Of a stretch of DNA of 64,000 nt, positions 1 through 8,567 are shown piece by piece. Where the stretch lies: the IMG/VR virus record IMGVR_UViG_3300024496_000030, positions 1-64,000 of that record. One strand, written 5' to 3'. The notes below the pieces were generated by a model. That model was not told where the DNA came from. It searched no databases and was given only the letters and a program-made list of their open reading frames with translations. Each line of letters opens with the position of its first letter. The stretch's first letter is position 1. This DNA is from a virus. The translations under genes and the position numbers were made by a program.

Positions 1-65
1 ACAAGGTTAGGGTCGGTAGCTGCGCCTGCAAGAAGAAGAGATATTGCGCTTCCTGGGATAGTCAT
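1..65 (-). CDS. Partial appendage protein, runs off left edge
   Basis: Only the first 21 codons lie in the window. The ATG follows a strong AGGAGG ribosome-binding site and overlaps the stop of the upstream 46-codon gene (ATGA). The start MTIPGSAISLLL closely resembles MSTPGSVIPLLL of that upstream gene, and less closely the N-terminus of the 903-residue LamG-type protein. It is probably another member of this adhesin family; the rest is outside the window. Confidence 0.6.
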   Translation of the reverse strand, partial: MTIPGSAISLLLAGAATDPNL

Positions 66-202
66 TTTGCTGCCTCCTGTGTATTACAAAGGTTTTGCCA
101 CAAGTCACTGTCACTACTGTTGAAACGTAAGCTGCGTTCTACGTTATAAGCTGTTGCAGTGCTACCAAGTAGCAGGGGAATAACGCTTCCTGGTGTTGAC
201 AT
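62..202 (-). CDS. 46-residue remnant of a LamG-type adhesin N-terminus
   Basis: A 46-residue reading frame that starts MSTPGSVIPLLLG and contains the segment YNV-RSLRFNSSDS, which is nearly identical to residues 19-32 of the 903-residue protein encoded at 2336-5047. The frame then ends abruptly at a TGA overlapping the ATG of the next gene. The simplest reading is a truncated duplicate left by recombination, perhaps kept as a translationally coupled leader. It is too short to fold as a LamG domain. Confidence 0.5.
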   Translation of the reverse strand: MSTPGSVIPLLLGSTATAYNVERSLRFNSSDSDLWQNLCNTQEAAK

Positions 203-203
203 A

Positions 204-1004
204 TCAGCTTAAGTTAGTGAGCAGTTGAGTAGTAATCCGTGTAGAAGATTGAACTGCGTACAGCAAACAACTCACAGCACCAGCTGTTGAAGTAACAGTT
301 GGTGCAGTACCACCACTGAAATCCCAGTAGCTGTCATAAGCAAGCGTACGTCCACCGGTACCATCTTGCGTAATCCAGATAGCACCAGATTGACCAGCAA
401 CCATATTGGTTGGATTACCTAAGGTTCTGTTCCCACCCAGGGTAACAGAGAAATGGTTAGATAGTGCAAAGTTAACAGCAATCGTAGAAGCATCTGTCAA
501 TGCAGTAACAGCACCACGGGTTGCTGCATCAAATGTACCAATGCCAGTGACATCAAGGGTGCCAGGTACATCAATGTTAGATGCCCACTCAACACCTGTA
601 CCTGCTGCATCGGTCTGCAGCAACTGGCGAGCAGTACCATCAGCAAGCTTACTGACTGCAATTTCAGCATTAGCTGCAATTTTTGCATCTGTAATGGTGC
701 CATCACCAATAGTGCTAACATTTAATGCATCACCTGCAAGGATGCCAAAGAATGATAAGCCTGCAGCAGGTGCAGTCGTAAATGTAATACTATTTGTACT
801 AACCGTGTAGTCAACCCCTGGCTCTTGGATAACACCACCAAGGGAGATAATTAACTGGTTAGGAGTTGCAGCTGTAACGTAATATTGACTGGTGCCAGGA
901 GGAACTGAGGTTGTAAATGTGGTTGTTGAACCGTTGAAACTTCCAGAGATATCTGTTAATTTACGCCATTCACCTCGTGCAGGAGAATTACCAACGTATG
1001 CCAC
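204..1004 (-). CDS. Tail fibre / appendage protein
   Basis: A 266-residue protein rich in T, S, G and N, typical of beta-structured phage fibres. The N-terminal ~85 residues (DISGSFNGSTTTF, then LIISLGGVIQEPG) and the C-terminal ~85 residues (FSVTLGGNRTLGNPTN, then GGRTLAYDSYWDF) are clearly paralogous to those of the protein at 5063-5995, while the middle differs. The centre (DAKIAANAEIAVSKLADG) resembles stalk segments common in phage fibres. It lies in the adhesin cluster at the end of the virion module and probably contributes to host recognition. The exact position in the particle is unknown. Confidence 0.7.
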   Translation of the reverse strand: MAYVGNSPARGEWRKLTDISGSFNGSTTTFTTSVPPGTSQYYVTAATPNQLIISLGGVIQEPGVDYTVSTNSITFTTAPAAGLSFFGILAGDALNVSTIGDGTITDAKIAANAEIAVSKLADGTARQLLQTDAAGTGVEWASNIDVPGTLDVTGIGTFDAATRGAVTALTDASTIAVNFALSNHFSVTLGGNRTLGNPTNMVAGQSGAIWITQDGTGGRTLAYDSYWDFSGGTAPTVTSTAGAVSCLLYAVQSSTRITTQLLTNLS

Positions 1005-1044
1005 GTTTTACCAACCAAAGCTATTTATATTTTAGTTTACCTCA

Positions 1045-1575
1045 TTAGAAGACTGTTGGCTCTTCTTCAGAAGATGCAACAGGCTCATCACCAGCAGGTA
1101 CATCAGCTGGAGGAGTAGGAGGATTCAGCTGGGGCCAAGCGGAGTAATCAGGACCGGTGACATAAGCAGCAAGCTCATCGGTTGTCTTGGTCTGCTCCAG
1201 TTCATAAACTTTGCTACCAGCAGCCAAACGAAGGGATTCCCGCCAGGTCTTGTACTCAGCCAGCATGGGAATCCCGTTATCCATCTCACGGATCACCATC
1301 CAGTCGGAGGGAGAGAGTAGGGTATTGGCAGTAGTGCGGGTCTGATCACTCCACTGTTGCACCAGCTGGGCGTGATCTTTAGGAATGAGCTGACCGTCTT
1401 GATCGTAACCCCAATAGAAACGTTGATCGTAGGAAGGCGGGTCAGGAACTTCTTGGATTCCAATTGCCGTGCGTTCTTCTGGAGTTGCTAAACGCAGCCA
1501 GTTAGCAGGATAGTGAACACCGTCATGAGTAAACGCCACATCTGGCGATAACGGACGGCCATCCAAGATAAACAT
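1045..1575 (-). CDS. Tail-assembly-chaperone-like protein
   Basis: A 176-residue protein. Residues ~75-125 contain Q-T-R-TTANTLLSPSDWMVIRE followed by a W-R--LR helix, a pattern seen in phage tail/fibre assembly chaperones (LL-xx-DW, then W--YR--LR). The C-terminus is a proline- and glutamate-rich tail. A second protein with the same core lies at 6019-6366. Both sit beside fibre genes, which fits a role in fibre folding or attachment. Assignment rests on motif similarity only. Confidence 0.55.
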   Translation of the reverse strand: MFILDGRPLSPDVAFTHDGVHYPANWLRLATPEERTAIGIQEVPDPPSYDQRFYWGYDQDGQLIPKDHAQLVQQWSDQTRTTANTLLSPSDWMVIREMDNGIPMLAEYKTWRESLRLAAGSKVYELEQTKTTDELAAYVTGPDYSAWPQLNPPTPPADVPAGDEPVASSEEEPTVF

Positions 1576-1611
1576 AAAACGCGTGCTCCTAATGTACTTA
1601 TTGTACCGCAG

Positions 1612-2346
1612 TTAAATAAAAGCCAGCAGGTGAGTAACCGTGTTCACTTGTGGGGCGGGTTGGAAACACTCAGTCCAGCCCCCAAAATCAATAGTTGGCG
1701 TGTAGCGGTAGCGTCTGATCGCTTGCTTCAGATCTTTCTCCAGTAAGTACGCACAGTAGAAAGTGGTTTCGACGTACTCGCTTTCCACCAGTTCGTACGG
1801 GATTTGATACATCCGCTTTTCAACGGTGCGGCGAGTGATGCCAATCTTCCAAAATTCTTCACCGTCTTGACGTAGCCTCAGCAAGTACACCTTGCAGGGC
1901 ACATTCTTAAGGTCTGGGCGAGCATCAAAAAACTCCTCAGTCAAATAGCCGTGGCTGCCGATGCTGCACTGCGGACACTGGTTGACGCCATAAATTGCTT
2001 TTTCGGCTTTGGTTTCAAACTCGTGCTCGCACTCTTGGCAACGGAACCAAGCATCTTTCTGGATGCCGTTGAAGCCACGCAGGTAGTCGAAGCCGAACTC
2101 AGCGCACTTTTGGCGCACTTGGTCTTCCGTAAGTTTTGCTTTTGCGTTGTTAGTACGTCGTGTTTCTTCCGCCCCACAGCCGCAGCTTTTGCTTTTGCCG
2201 GTGGTCAAGTTACTGGCTTGCATTACTTTTGCATTACCGCAATCACACTCGCAGTGCCATCTGGTTTGCCAGCGAGGACCACTGGGCGCACGACGCAAAA
2301 CGCGTAGCCTGCCAAAACGTTGTCCAGCGAGATCGTTAACGGGCAC
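1612..2346 (-). CDS. Zinc-finger plus GIY-YIG/T5orf172-like homing endonuclease
   Basis: With a GTG start at 2346 the product is 244 residues; the frame stays open upstream to an ATG at 2457, but that would overlap the LamG-type gene by 122 bp. Near the N-terminus is DLAGQRFGRLRVL, then a treble-clef-like cysteine cluster (CECDCGN ... KSCGCG), a module common in phage mobile nucleases. A second C--C pair set (FRCQECEHEF, QCPQCS) follows. The C-terminal part (VYLLRLRQDGEEFWKIGITRR) matches the Y-x-I ... KIGIT---R core of T5orf172/GIY-YIG nucleases. It has no obvious virion role and is probably a freestanding homing endonuclease inserted among the fibre genes. The catalytic glutamate cannot be fixed by eye. 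Confidence 0.7.
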   Translation of the reverse strand: MPVNDLAGQRFGRLRVLRRAPSGPRWQTRWHCECDCGNAKVMQASNLTTGKSKSCGCGAEETRRTNNAKAKLTEDQVRQKCAEFGFDYLRGFNGIQKDAWFRCQECEHEFETKAEKAIYGVNQCPQCSIGSHGYLTEEFFDARPDLKNVPCKVYLLRLRQDGEEFWKIGITRRTVEKRMYQIPYELVESEYVETTFYCAYLLEKDLKQAIRRYRYTPTIDFGGWTECFQPAPQVNTVTHLLAFI

Positions 2347-5047
2347 GACTGTAATTAAACGGACTTTCCGCCCAAGCAAAACCAATATAAGTAGCTGCGT
2401 TGGAGTTGACGCTTGCGTCAGTTGTCCGCAGCTTGAAGCCGTTACTGGTGATGTCAAGCAGATCGGCGGTGCCTTCTGCGTCGGACAAGTTTGGATACAG
2501 CGGATCGTTGTCCACGTTGTAACCTTCGCGGGCTGTGTCTACCAATGTCCAGTTGCCAGTTGTACTGGAACATTTCAAAAGAATTAGACGCGGACGGAAT
2601 CCCAGATACACAAAGCTGCCATCTGTCGATCCATTGCCTGTGTAACTGAACCCATTACTGTACCCGACTACTGTGCTCCAGAGATATGCAATGTAATTCG
2701 TACTTGCAGCGTTTAAGTTATTCGTTGCGTTGTTGGTCACCATGAACTGGGTCGATGACCAGTTGCCGGTGCCAAACGGTGAGTTGGTGTTGGTGGACGA
2801 TGCCGTGCCATCCGTCTGGTTGCACTTCAGAAAATGGGTGGTGCTGGCCAGAGACCGGTGCCAGATGTAGAAGCTGCCGCTGCTGCGAGACTTGATCCAT
2901 GCCATGTCCACGGCCACGCCAAGAGAATGGCTGATGTTGCGGTTGCTGGTGTTGTCGCCTGCATACCCAACAATGTCAAACCCAGCCGTAACGCTCTCGT
3001 TCCAGCACCAGGCCACGCTGTTACCTGATGGAGCCGAGTAGGTGCCTTCTGCCGCATCGCTACTGGTGCTGATGATGGCGTTACCGCCACGGGTGGTGTC
3101 GAGCAACTGATGGTTGGTGCTGTTGTTGGCGCGGTCCTTAATCCAGATCAGGTCACCACCAAAGGTGAGCGCTTCTGCCGTCGAGCGGATATTGGCACCC
3201 GTGTCGGTAACAACTTGGAATTGCGTAGAAGGCTTTGTGACTAGTGGCGCCGGGAGGTTTGCGGTGCAGAGGGCTTTGAAGCCGCTGGGAGCGGTGTAGG
3301 CGAAACTACGAGCGCCTGTGTTTAACACGCAGCTTGTGCTCACATAGTCGTCTTTACCCCAAGAGGGGAAATAGGTTCCCGACAATCCTGAGTATGCAGG
3401 GTTAGTGCCAGTAGCAGGGTTTCCGCTTTCTTGCCAGGTTCCATTCTTTGAGAAGAATATCCTGCCAGCATCAAGATCAAGGGCCACCCCAACTACGTCA
3501 CCGTTAGTGTAAGTGCTGTAGCCTGTAGTTGTGTTGCTATTGTTATTTGCCTTGTAGCCACCTGATGCGTAAGCGTAAGCCGTTGAAGCACTGCCGAGAA
3601 AAGTCGAAAGGCTGCTGTCGCTTCTAGTGACACCAGTGCGGCAGGTTCCAGTAGATGTGATCGCAACCTCGAAATACCATTTCCCGCTACTCACTCCAAT
3701 TGTTCCCTGGGCTAGCGCATAGGAAGCAGTATTGGATTGACTCAGATCAAGATTGCCATTGCTGTAAGTTAGCTGGGCTGCAGAGTTAGCAAGCGGATTC
3801 CAAGTGCAATAGTTTCCCCTCACTTCCCCGCCCGCACCCGTATCAGTGCCGCTCGTAGTGGGAACGTCTACGAGGCTGTCGTTGCCAGCGGGAGTAATTC
3901 TAACCAACAAACTTCCATTGACATAAACTTCAAAAATGCCTGATTCGTGGCTACCTCCGACCCCGGCACTCATTCCTAAGCTGGTGAGTGTGCCGGGAGT
4001 ATTGGTTTGGTAATATTTATTATAGGCAGAGCTGTACCCATTCAGCCCATATGTCCCCGTTGCAGTTACTGCGGATCCATTGACAGATAGCACCGCTCCG
4101 GTGGCCGGATTGCCTAGCGCCCCATTGGCCATATTGCCATAGACAATTAGTAGTGAGTTGTAGGCTATAGGGGCAGTGAATGTAGCCGTGTAAGCCTGAT
4201 TGGTAGTGGAGGAATTACCCACTATTCCATCGAGTGCTCTATCAAGGTAATCTCCAGCGCCCGTGTAAGTATTTTGACTTGTGGTGGAAACACTAATATT
4301 GTTCGGCGTCCAGTTGTTGCCGTTGTTCGAGCCGTCCTTGCCCAGCGTGGTCGCGGTGTTAGACGAATTGTCCGCGAAATCGAGTTTGAACCCGTTGGTC
4401 CCGTAGGTGCCGGTGTACGCCTTGGGCACCCATACGCCTGTGGTGGCGTCGAATTGGCCAAAGCTGGTGGGGTCTAGGGCTTGGCCATCCACCAGATGCA
4501 CATCGGCCAGATAGGCATCGCAATAGCTATAGCCACTGGATCCCCATGTAGTCCCTATACGATTGTTTGAGTTCGCATAAATAAATCGACCAGTATCGTT
4601 TTGAGAGGGATAGACCGCCGTTGAAAAAGCTGTAACCCTAACCCCATTGACAAATAGCCGATAGCGATTGCTGCTTGTTGCATTAGTTGTGTCCCATACA
4701 AGGACGAAGTGATACCAGGCAGAAGGATCGCGGAATACTTGGCTTGTGGTCAGTGCAACATTGTAGCCAGGGTTTGTGACCGTAAAAGTATCGCCGGCAT
4801 CAAACTGAATGTAAGTCGCGTAGGTCGATGACCCGTCGTAGCCAGAGAATAAACAGCTTGTGGCTCCCAGTTTTGTCCGCTTGCACCACCATGAAAGTGT
4901 TGACGTTGTGTTGCTGGTGTTTGCGGATGAAACGGTGCGCCCGCAGTAGGCACTGTCACTACTATTAAATCGTAAGCTCCTGCTAACGTTGTACCCTGTG
5001 CTTTGACCGCCTGCACCCAGTAATGCAGGATTATGAAAAATCGACAT
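2336..5047 (-). CDS. LamG/SPRY-type lectin-like adhesin (903 aa)
   Basis: Residues ~45-210 look like a LamG (concanavalin A-like) domain: LSWWCKRTKLG, FRDPSAWYHFVLVWD, RLFVNGVRV and DAYLADVHLVDGQAL. Residues ~455-590 look like a SPRY domain (GKWYFEVAI, GVALDLDAGRIFFSKNGTW). The remaining ~300 residues carry repeats of the type GGDLIWIKDR / AVDMAWIKSR / FRPRLILLKC, also known from marine phage appendages. It is expected to bind surface glycans on the host and is probably exposed on the particle. Truncated N-terminal copies lie at 62-202 and perhaps 1-65. A homing endonuclease gene begins across its stop codon. Confidence 0.8.
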   Translation of the reverse strand: MSIFHNPALLGAGGQSTGYNVSRSLRFNSSDSAYCGRTVSSANTSNTTSTLSWWCKRTKLGATSCLFSGYDGSSTYATYIQFDAGDTFTVTNPGYNVALTTSQVFRDPSAWYHFVLVWDTTNATSSNRYRLFVNGVRVTAFSTAVYPSQNDTGRFIYANSNNRIGTTWGSSGYSYCDAYLADVHLVDGQALDPTSFGQFDATTGVWVPKAYTGTYGTNGFKLDFADNSSNTATTLGKDGSNNGNNWTPNNISVSTTSQNTYTGAGDYLDRALDGIVGNSSTTNQAYTATFTAPIAYNSLLIVYGNMANGALGNPATGAVLSVNGSAVTATGTYGLNGYSSAYNKYYQTNTPGTLTSLGMSAGVGGSHESGIFEVYVNGSLLVRITPAGNDSLVDVPTTSGTDTGAGGEVRGNYCTWNPLANSAAQLTYSNGNLDLSQSNTASYALAQGTIGVSSGKWYFEVAITSTGTCRTGVTRSDSSLSTFLGSASTAYAYASGGYKANNNSNTTTGYSTYTNGDVVGVALDLDAGRIFFSKNGTWQESGNPATGTNPAYSGLSGTYFPSWGKDDYVSTSCVLNTGARSFAYTAPSGFKALCTANLPAPLVTKPSTQFQVVTDTGANIRSTAEALTFGGDLIWIKDRANNSTNHQLLDTTRGGNAIISTSSDAAEGTYSAPSGNSVAWCWNESVTAGFDIVGYAGDNTSNRNISHSLGVAVDMAWIKSRSSGSFYIWHRSLASTTHFLKCNQTDGTASSTNTNSPFGTGNWSSTQFMVTNNATNNLNAASTNYIAYLWSTVVGYSNGFSYTGNGSTDGSFVYLGFRPRLILLKCSSTTGNWTLVDTAREGYNVDNDPLYPNLSDAEGTADLLDITSNGFKLRTTDASVNSNAATYIGFAWAESPFNYSRAR

Positions 5048-5062
5048 GATATAAATTCCTAA

Positions 5063-5995
5063 TCAAGAATAGTTAGCAGTAAACACAGTATGGATACTGG
5101 TGCTGCTACGAACCACATAATCTACGCGATCTACTGCATTAGCACTACTGGAAAGAGTAGGCGCTGCCCCTGCCGGGAAATCCCAGTAGCTTCCCCAGGT
5201 CACAGTTCGTCCGCCAGTTGCATCCTGCACTAGGAAGATAGATCCGCTTTGCCCTGCTGTCAAGTTCGTTGGGTTAGCAATAGATCGGTTGCCGCCAAGT
5301 GTAACCGTGAAGTTGCAATTAGCTGCAAAGTCAGGAGTAATAGTTGCACCATCTGTCAAAGTTCCAATTTCTGCAACAGCTCCATTCTTAACTGTTACAA
5401 CACCGCTGGAGCCAACACTAAAACGCAGGCTGCCACCAGTAGCAATGCCAATCTGATCAGCACCAGGGCTGTACAAACCTGTATTAACATCACCAGTAAA
5501 CGTATAAGATGGTGCACCAGCAGTGCCTAAGTTATTAGAAAGCTGACCTGCGCTACTAACACTAAACCTTAAAACACCAGCTGTACTGAACCCAAGTTCG
5601 TTAGCAGCAGGGTTATAGATGCCCGTATCAAGGTCTGCATCAAAGGTAATACTAGGAACTGCTGCACTACCACTTGGGAAATTTGCTCCTACGTTAACAT
5701 AATCAGAACCAGCAAGGATAACACCGAAGAAATCAGCACCCGTACTTGGAGCCGATGCAAAAATAATATTGCCACCACTTAAACGGAACCCTTCTGTACC
5801 GCTATCATCAGGACGCTGTACAACACCACCAACAGAAATTAAACATTGTTGGGAGTTTAACGGAGGTGGAACTGGAGCAGCCCCGTTAACACGTAAAGGA
5901 AAACTGGTAGTACTACTGTTAAACGATCCACTAATATCGTCAATATTCCGATAGGTAGGATATGCTACCTGCAGGTCGTTACCAAGATACGCCAC
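5063..5995 (-). CDS. Tail fibre / appendage protein
   Basis: A 310-residue paralogue of the protein at 204-1004, with matching N-terminal (DISGSFNSSTTSF, LISVGGVVQRP) and C-terminal (FTVTLGGNRSIANPTN, GGRTVTWGSYWDF) modules. The central part instead carries repeated D-NTGIY/LYSPGADQIGI units (for example ADLDTGIYNPAANELGF and VNTGLYSPGADQIGIAT), a unit also found in the 134-residue protein at 6715-7119. The mosaic suggests exchange of modules among the fibre genes. It probably forms part of the host-recognition apparatus. Confidence 0.7.
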   Translation of the reverse strand: MAYLGNDLQVAYPTYRNIDDISGSFNSSTTSFPLRVNGAAPVPPPLNSQQCLISVGGVVQRPDDSGTEGFRLSGGNIIFASAPSTGADFFGVILAGSDYVNVGANFPSGSAAVPSITFDADLDTGIYNPAANELGFSTAGVLRFSVSSAGQLSNNLGTAGAPSYTFTGDVNTGLYSPGADQIGIATGGSLRFSVGSSGVVTVKNGAVAEIGTLTDGATITPDFAANCNFTVTLGGNRSIANPTNLTAGQSGSIFLVQDATGGRTVTWGSYWDFPAGAAPTLSSSANAVDRVDYVVRSSTSIHTVFTANYS

Positions 5996-6018
5996 AGTTT
6001 TTCTTTAGTCAATAATTG

Positions 6019-6366
6019 TTATTCTACTGGAGTTGTATTAGGACCAGCAGTAGAAGGTGCTTCAGGCCACTTGATCTGTTGTGGCTCATATCCTTTATAG
6101 GTTTGAGGAAGATCACGTAGGATTTGCCGATATCGTGACCACTCTCGTTGATCAACCGTGCATCCTGTTGTCATGGTCCAATCGGTTTGCTCCAGCAGAA
6201 CATCCCGTTTAATTCGGACTTCCTCCCAAGTGGCTGGTTCAGCTGCTACAGCTGCATCATCAGCTTGCAGTTTACCTAATTGGAAATAGATGATCTTTAA
6301 TTCAGCTTCTATTTCTTGTAAACGTTGTTCTAAAACTGCAATGCCGTAATTAGTTGTTAGGCCCAT
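6019..6366 (-). CDS. Tail-assembly-chaperone-like protein
   Basis: A 115-residue protein with an N-terminal coiled-coil-prone helix (residues ~10-40), then RDVLLEQTDWTM and WSRYRQILRDLP, closing with a WPEAP segment. This is the LL-xx-DW ... W--YR--LRdLP ... WP--P signature of small phage tail/fibre assembly chaperones. It is a distant partner of the protein at 1045-1575 and lies directly downstream of other appendage genes. Confidence 0.6.
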   Translation of the reverse strand: MGLTTNYGIAVLEQRLQEIEAELKIIYFQLGKLQADDAAVAAEPATWEEVRIKRDVLLEQTDWTMTTGCTVDQREWSRYRQILRDLPQTYKGYEPQQIKWPEAPSTAGPNTTPVE

Positions 6367-6368
6367 TG

Positions 6369-6713
6369 TTATGGCGTTTGCTCAAGGTAGCTAACAACAA
6401 CATCAAGAGCTGATGCTGTATCAGAACGCGCCTGTAATTTATCGCCTGACTGCAAAATAACTTTATTACCGTTGACCAATTCTAAGGAGGAACCCGCAGG
6501 CACTGGTGCGTTCCGAATTAAGTAAACATCGTCACCACTGTTTCGGTTTAAATAAACATCAACATTGGCACTGCTTCCAGTCTTATTGGAAACTAGAACA
6601 CTGAGGATGATCAGTGTTGCAGTGCCACCTGACGTAACGACAACAGCAGTCGGATCTGTAATGACAGCAGTAACCAGACTGGATTTGGTGTCGTTTTTAA
6701 ACGTATTTGCCAT
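6369..6713 (-). CDS. Small beta-rich virion protein
   Basis: A 114-residue protein made of alternating hydrophobic beta-strand-like segments (ATLIILSVLVSN, ANVDVYLNRN, ALDVVVSYLEQ). It fits small marine phage structural proteins of unknown placement. It is separated by one base from the next gene, so it is co-translated within the appendage operon. No enzymatic motif is seen. Confidence 0.6.
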   Translation of the reverse strand: MANTFKNDTKSSLVTAVITDPTAVVVTSGGTATLIILSVLVSNKTGSSANVDVYLNRNSGDDVYLIRNAPVPAGSSLELVNGNKVILQSGDKLQARSDTASALDVVVSYLEQTP

Positions 6714-6714
6714 G

Positions 6715-7119
6715 TCAACCTAAGGCAACAATAAGAGGAATGTTGTCAACGTTTGTGAACGAACCGCTAACTGTCAAGCTACCGGCAATCGAAACGTTCC
6801 CGCTAAACAGTGCGGTACCTGATGAATCTATTGTAACGCGGGCAACACCACCCGTTACGATAGAGATTTGGTCAGGACCACTGCTCAGTAAGCCTGTATT
6901 GGGATCATTTGCAAACTTCAAGGCACAGCTTGACAGGCTGCCTGGTGAGAGGCGCATGTTGGTGCCATCCTCCCGGAGGAGAGGAAAGCCACCAGCACTT
7001 ACACCATCATGAACAACACAAATGTTCTGTGATGTATCAACGGTAACTTCACCTAAGGCACCAATAAAGCCAGCTGTTTCAGCTGTTGTGCCTCTTCTGA
7101 ACTGTACTTGTGTTGACAT
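6715..7119 (-). CDS. Fibre protein with FRRGT N-terminal module
   Basis: A 134-residue protein. Its start, VQFRRGTTAETAGFIGALGEV, followed by TVDTSQNICVVHDG, is the classic N-terminal attachment module of many phage fibres (FRRGT..., GEvTvDT, VHDG). Residues ~65-100 (NDPNTGLLSSGPDQISI) match the D-NTGL-SPGADQI units in the 310-residue protein at 5063. It probably anchors or forms a short fibre. Confidence 0.65.
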   Translation of the reverse strand: MSTQVQFRRGTTAETAGFIGALGEVTVDTSQNICVVHDGVSAGGFPLLREDGTNMRLSPGSLSSCALKFANDPNTGLLSSGPDQISIVTGGVARVTIDSSGTALFSGNVSIAGSLTVSGSFTNVDNIPLIVALG

Positions 7120-7123
7120 AGTT

Positions 7124-8563
7124 TTATCCTAATGCAATTGCAATTGCAGTAGCAAAGTCCTGAGTAGCGGCAGTACCTGTTTCATCAGGCAGCGTAAATG
7201 TGCGATCAGCCGTTGGATTTGCTGGAGCTAATACCGTTTCAAAGGCATCAACACCAGAACCTTCAAAGGTGATGCCAGAAGAATCCAGAACAATGCTGTT
7301 AGCTGTACCAACAGCCTTAACATAAATAGCATCTGAAGTTAACGAAAGTAAACCCGCAACTGTTGTGGTTGTACTGCCTAATGCAACAGATGTTGAACCA
7401 AGCGTAAAGCTGGAGTTCTGCAGTTGGCTGTTGGGAATGGCGCTGGTGCCAAACTCACCTGTGCTGCTGTTGTAGGTTAAACCGGAACCAACAGCAACAC
7501 TGAAGTGAGCGCGTGCTTCGCTAGCAGATGGACCTGTGTATGTAATAACGCCAGTGGTGTTGTTATAGCTAAGAGAACCATCACCACCGCTGTCTGTAAC
7601 GCTAATTGCCAGGCGGGAGCGGGTATTGGTGTAATAAAGATTGGTGTTCTCAGGAACAACGCTGGTATCTAAAGTTGTTGCAACAGCTTGATTACTGACA
7701 TTACCTAAAAAGATACGTCCACTATTGAGGTTGGGAGTAGCGTTAGTACGACCCGGACCAAGAACAAGAACACGACCATTAACACCAACATCAGTAACCT
7801 TACCGATGTTTTGAATTAAGTTTCCCTCTCCAGTTGGAGGCGTTGTTGTAAACGTACCTGGTGTTGTGCCGACATAAATTGTCTGGCCAACAGTGTAAGT
7901 ACTGGTATCAATTTGTTTTGCAATACCAATAGCAACAACACTGCCGTTATTGCCACTAGGAATCTGCTCATAGGCCAGGCCAATGGCTGGCATCTTGGCA
8001 GGATTACTGGCGTCAGCAGGGGCTACAAGCGGACGGCCGGAGGCATAACCTGCAATGTAAACTGGAGTACCACGAGGAATGGCAGAGCCAGTTTCATTAC
8101 GAACTAGCTCAATGATGGTGGCAGCAGGGCCAACGTCATAAGCAGGAGAGTTACCAAGAGCAACAGCTGTTGTAATACCAAACGCATCAATAATGTTAAT
8201 AACACTATTGGTTAACGAGGCATTTGGAATATTTGCTAAAGAATATTGGCCAGTGCTGCTGTTATAAGTAATACCCGTTGCTGTTGATGCGCTAAACAAC
8301 CCACGAACAACAGAGTCGGTAACCTGAGTAAAGGTAAAGGCGCCAGTACTGGAGTTATAAGTTAAGCTTCCAAGTCCAGTATTAGGAGCTGGATTTGTCG
8401 TTGATAACGAGATAGACCCGCGTGCACGAGTATCTGTGTAGTAAAGATTAGTACCTTCTGCTAGATCAGTTGTAGTATTACCAGCAAGATCAAGCTTATC
8501 TGTAGGAGTATTGACCTCCTGAAAATAACCGTTGACTAATGCTAGGGCTTTACGTGTTGCCAT
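7124..8563 (-). CDS. Long fibre protein with NLYYT repeats
   Basis: A 479-residue T/S/G/N-rich protein. Two copies of NLYYTDTRAR-type sequence (near residues 37 and 300) and repeated TYNSSTG motifs are the hallmark of trimeric beta-helical phage fibre stalks. A central globular-looking region (residues ~155-265) contains IPRGTPVYIAGYASGRPLV and a VGRVL-like finish. Translational coupling with the neighbours is likely because the gaps are only 4 bp. It is a candidate main tail fibre. Confidence 0.7.
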   Translation of the reverse strand: MATRKALALVNGYFQEVNTPTDKLDLAGNTTTDLAEGTNLYYTDTRARGSISLSTTNPAPNTGLGSLTYNSSTGAFTFTQVTDSVVRGLFSASTATGITYNSSTGQYSLANIPNASLTNSVINIIDAFGITTAVALGNSPAYDVGPAATIIELVRNETGSAIPRGTPVYIAGYASGRPLVAPADASNPAKMPAIGLAYEQIPSGNNGSVVAIGIAKQIDTSTYTVGQTIYVGTTPGTFTTTPPTGEGNLIQNIGKVTDVGVNGRVLVLGPGRTNATPNLNSGRIFLGNVSNQAVATTLDTSVVPENTNLYYTNTRSRLAISVTDSGGDGSLSYNNTTGVITYTGPSASEARAHFSVAVGSGLTYNSSTGEFGTSAIPNSQLQNSSFTLGSTSVALGSTTTTVAGLLSLTSDAIYVKAVGTANSIVLDSSGITFEGSGVDAFETVLAPANPTADRTFTLPDETGTAATQDFATAIAIALG

Positions 8564-8567
8564 CTTA

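Noticed and set aside
2347-2457. Upstream start for the homing endonuclease at 2457
   Set aside because: It would overlap the adhesin gene by 122 bp, and the extra residues look unlike the family; the GTG at 2346 fits better.
5249-5530. Plus-strand frame of 93 codons within the fibre gene
   Set aside because: Low-complexity antisense shadow (C/N/S/T-rich) of a repetitive fibre gene.
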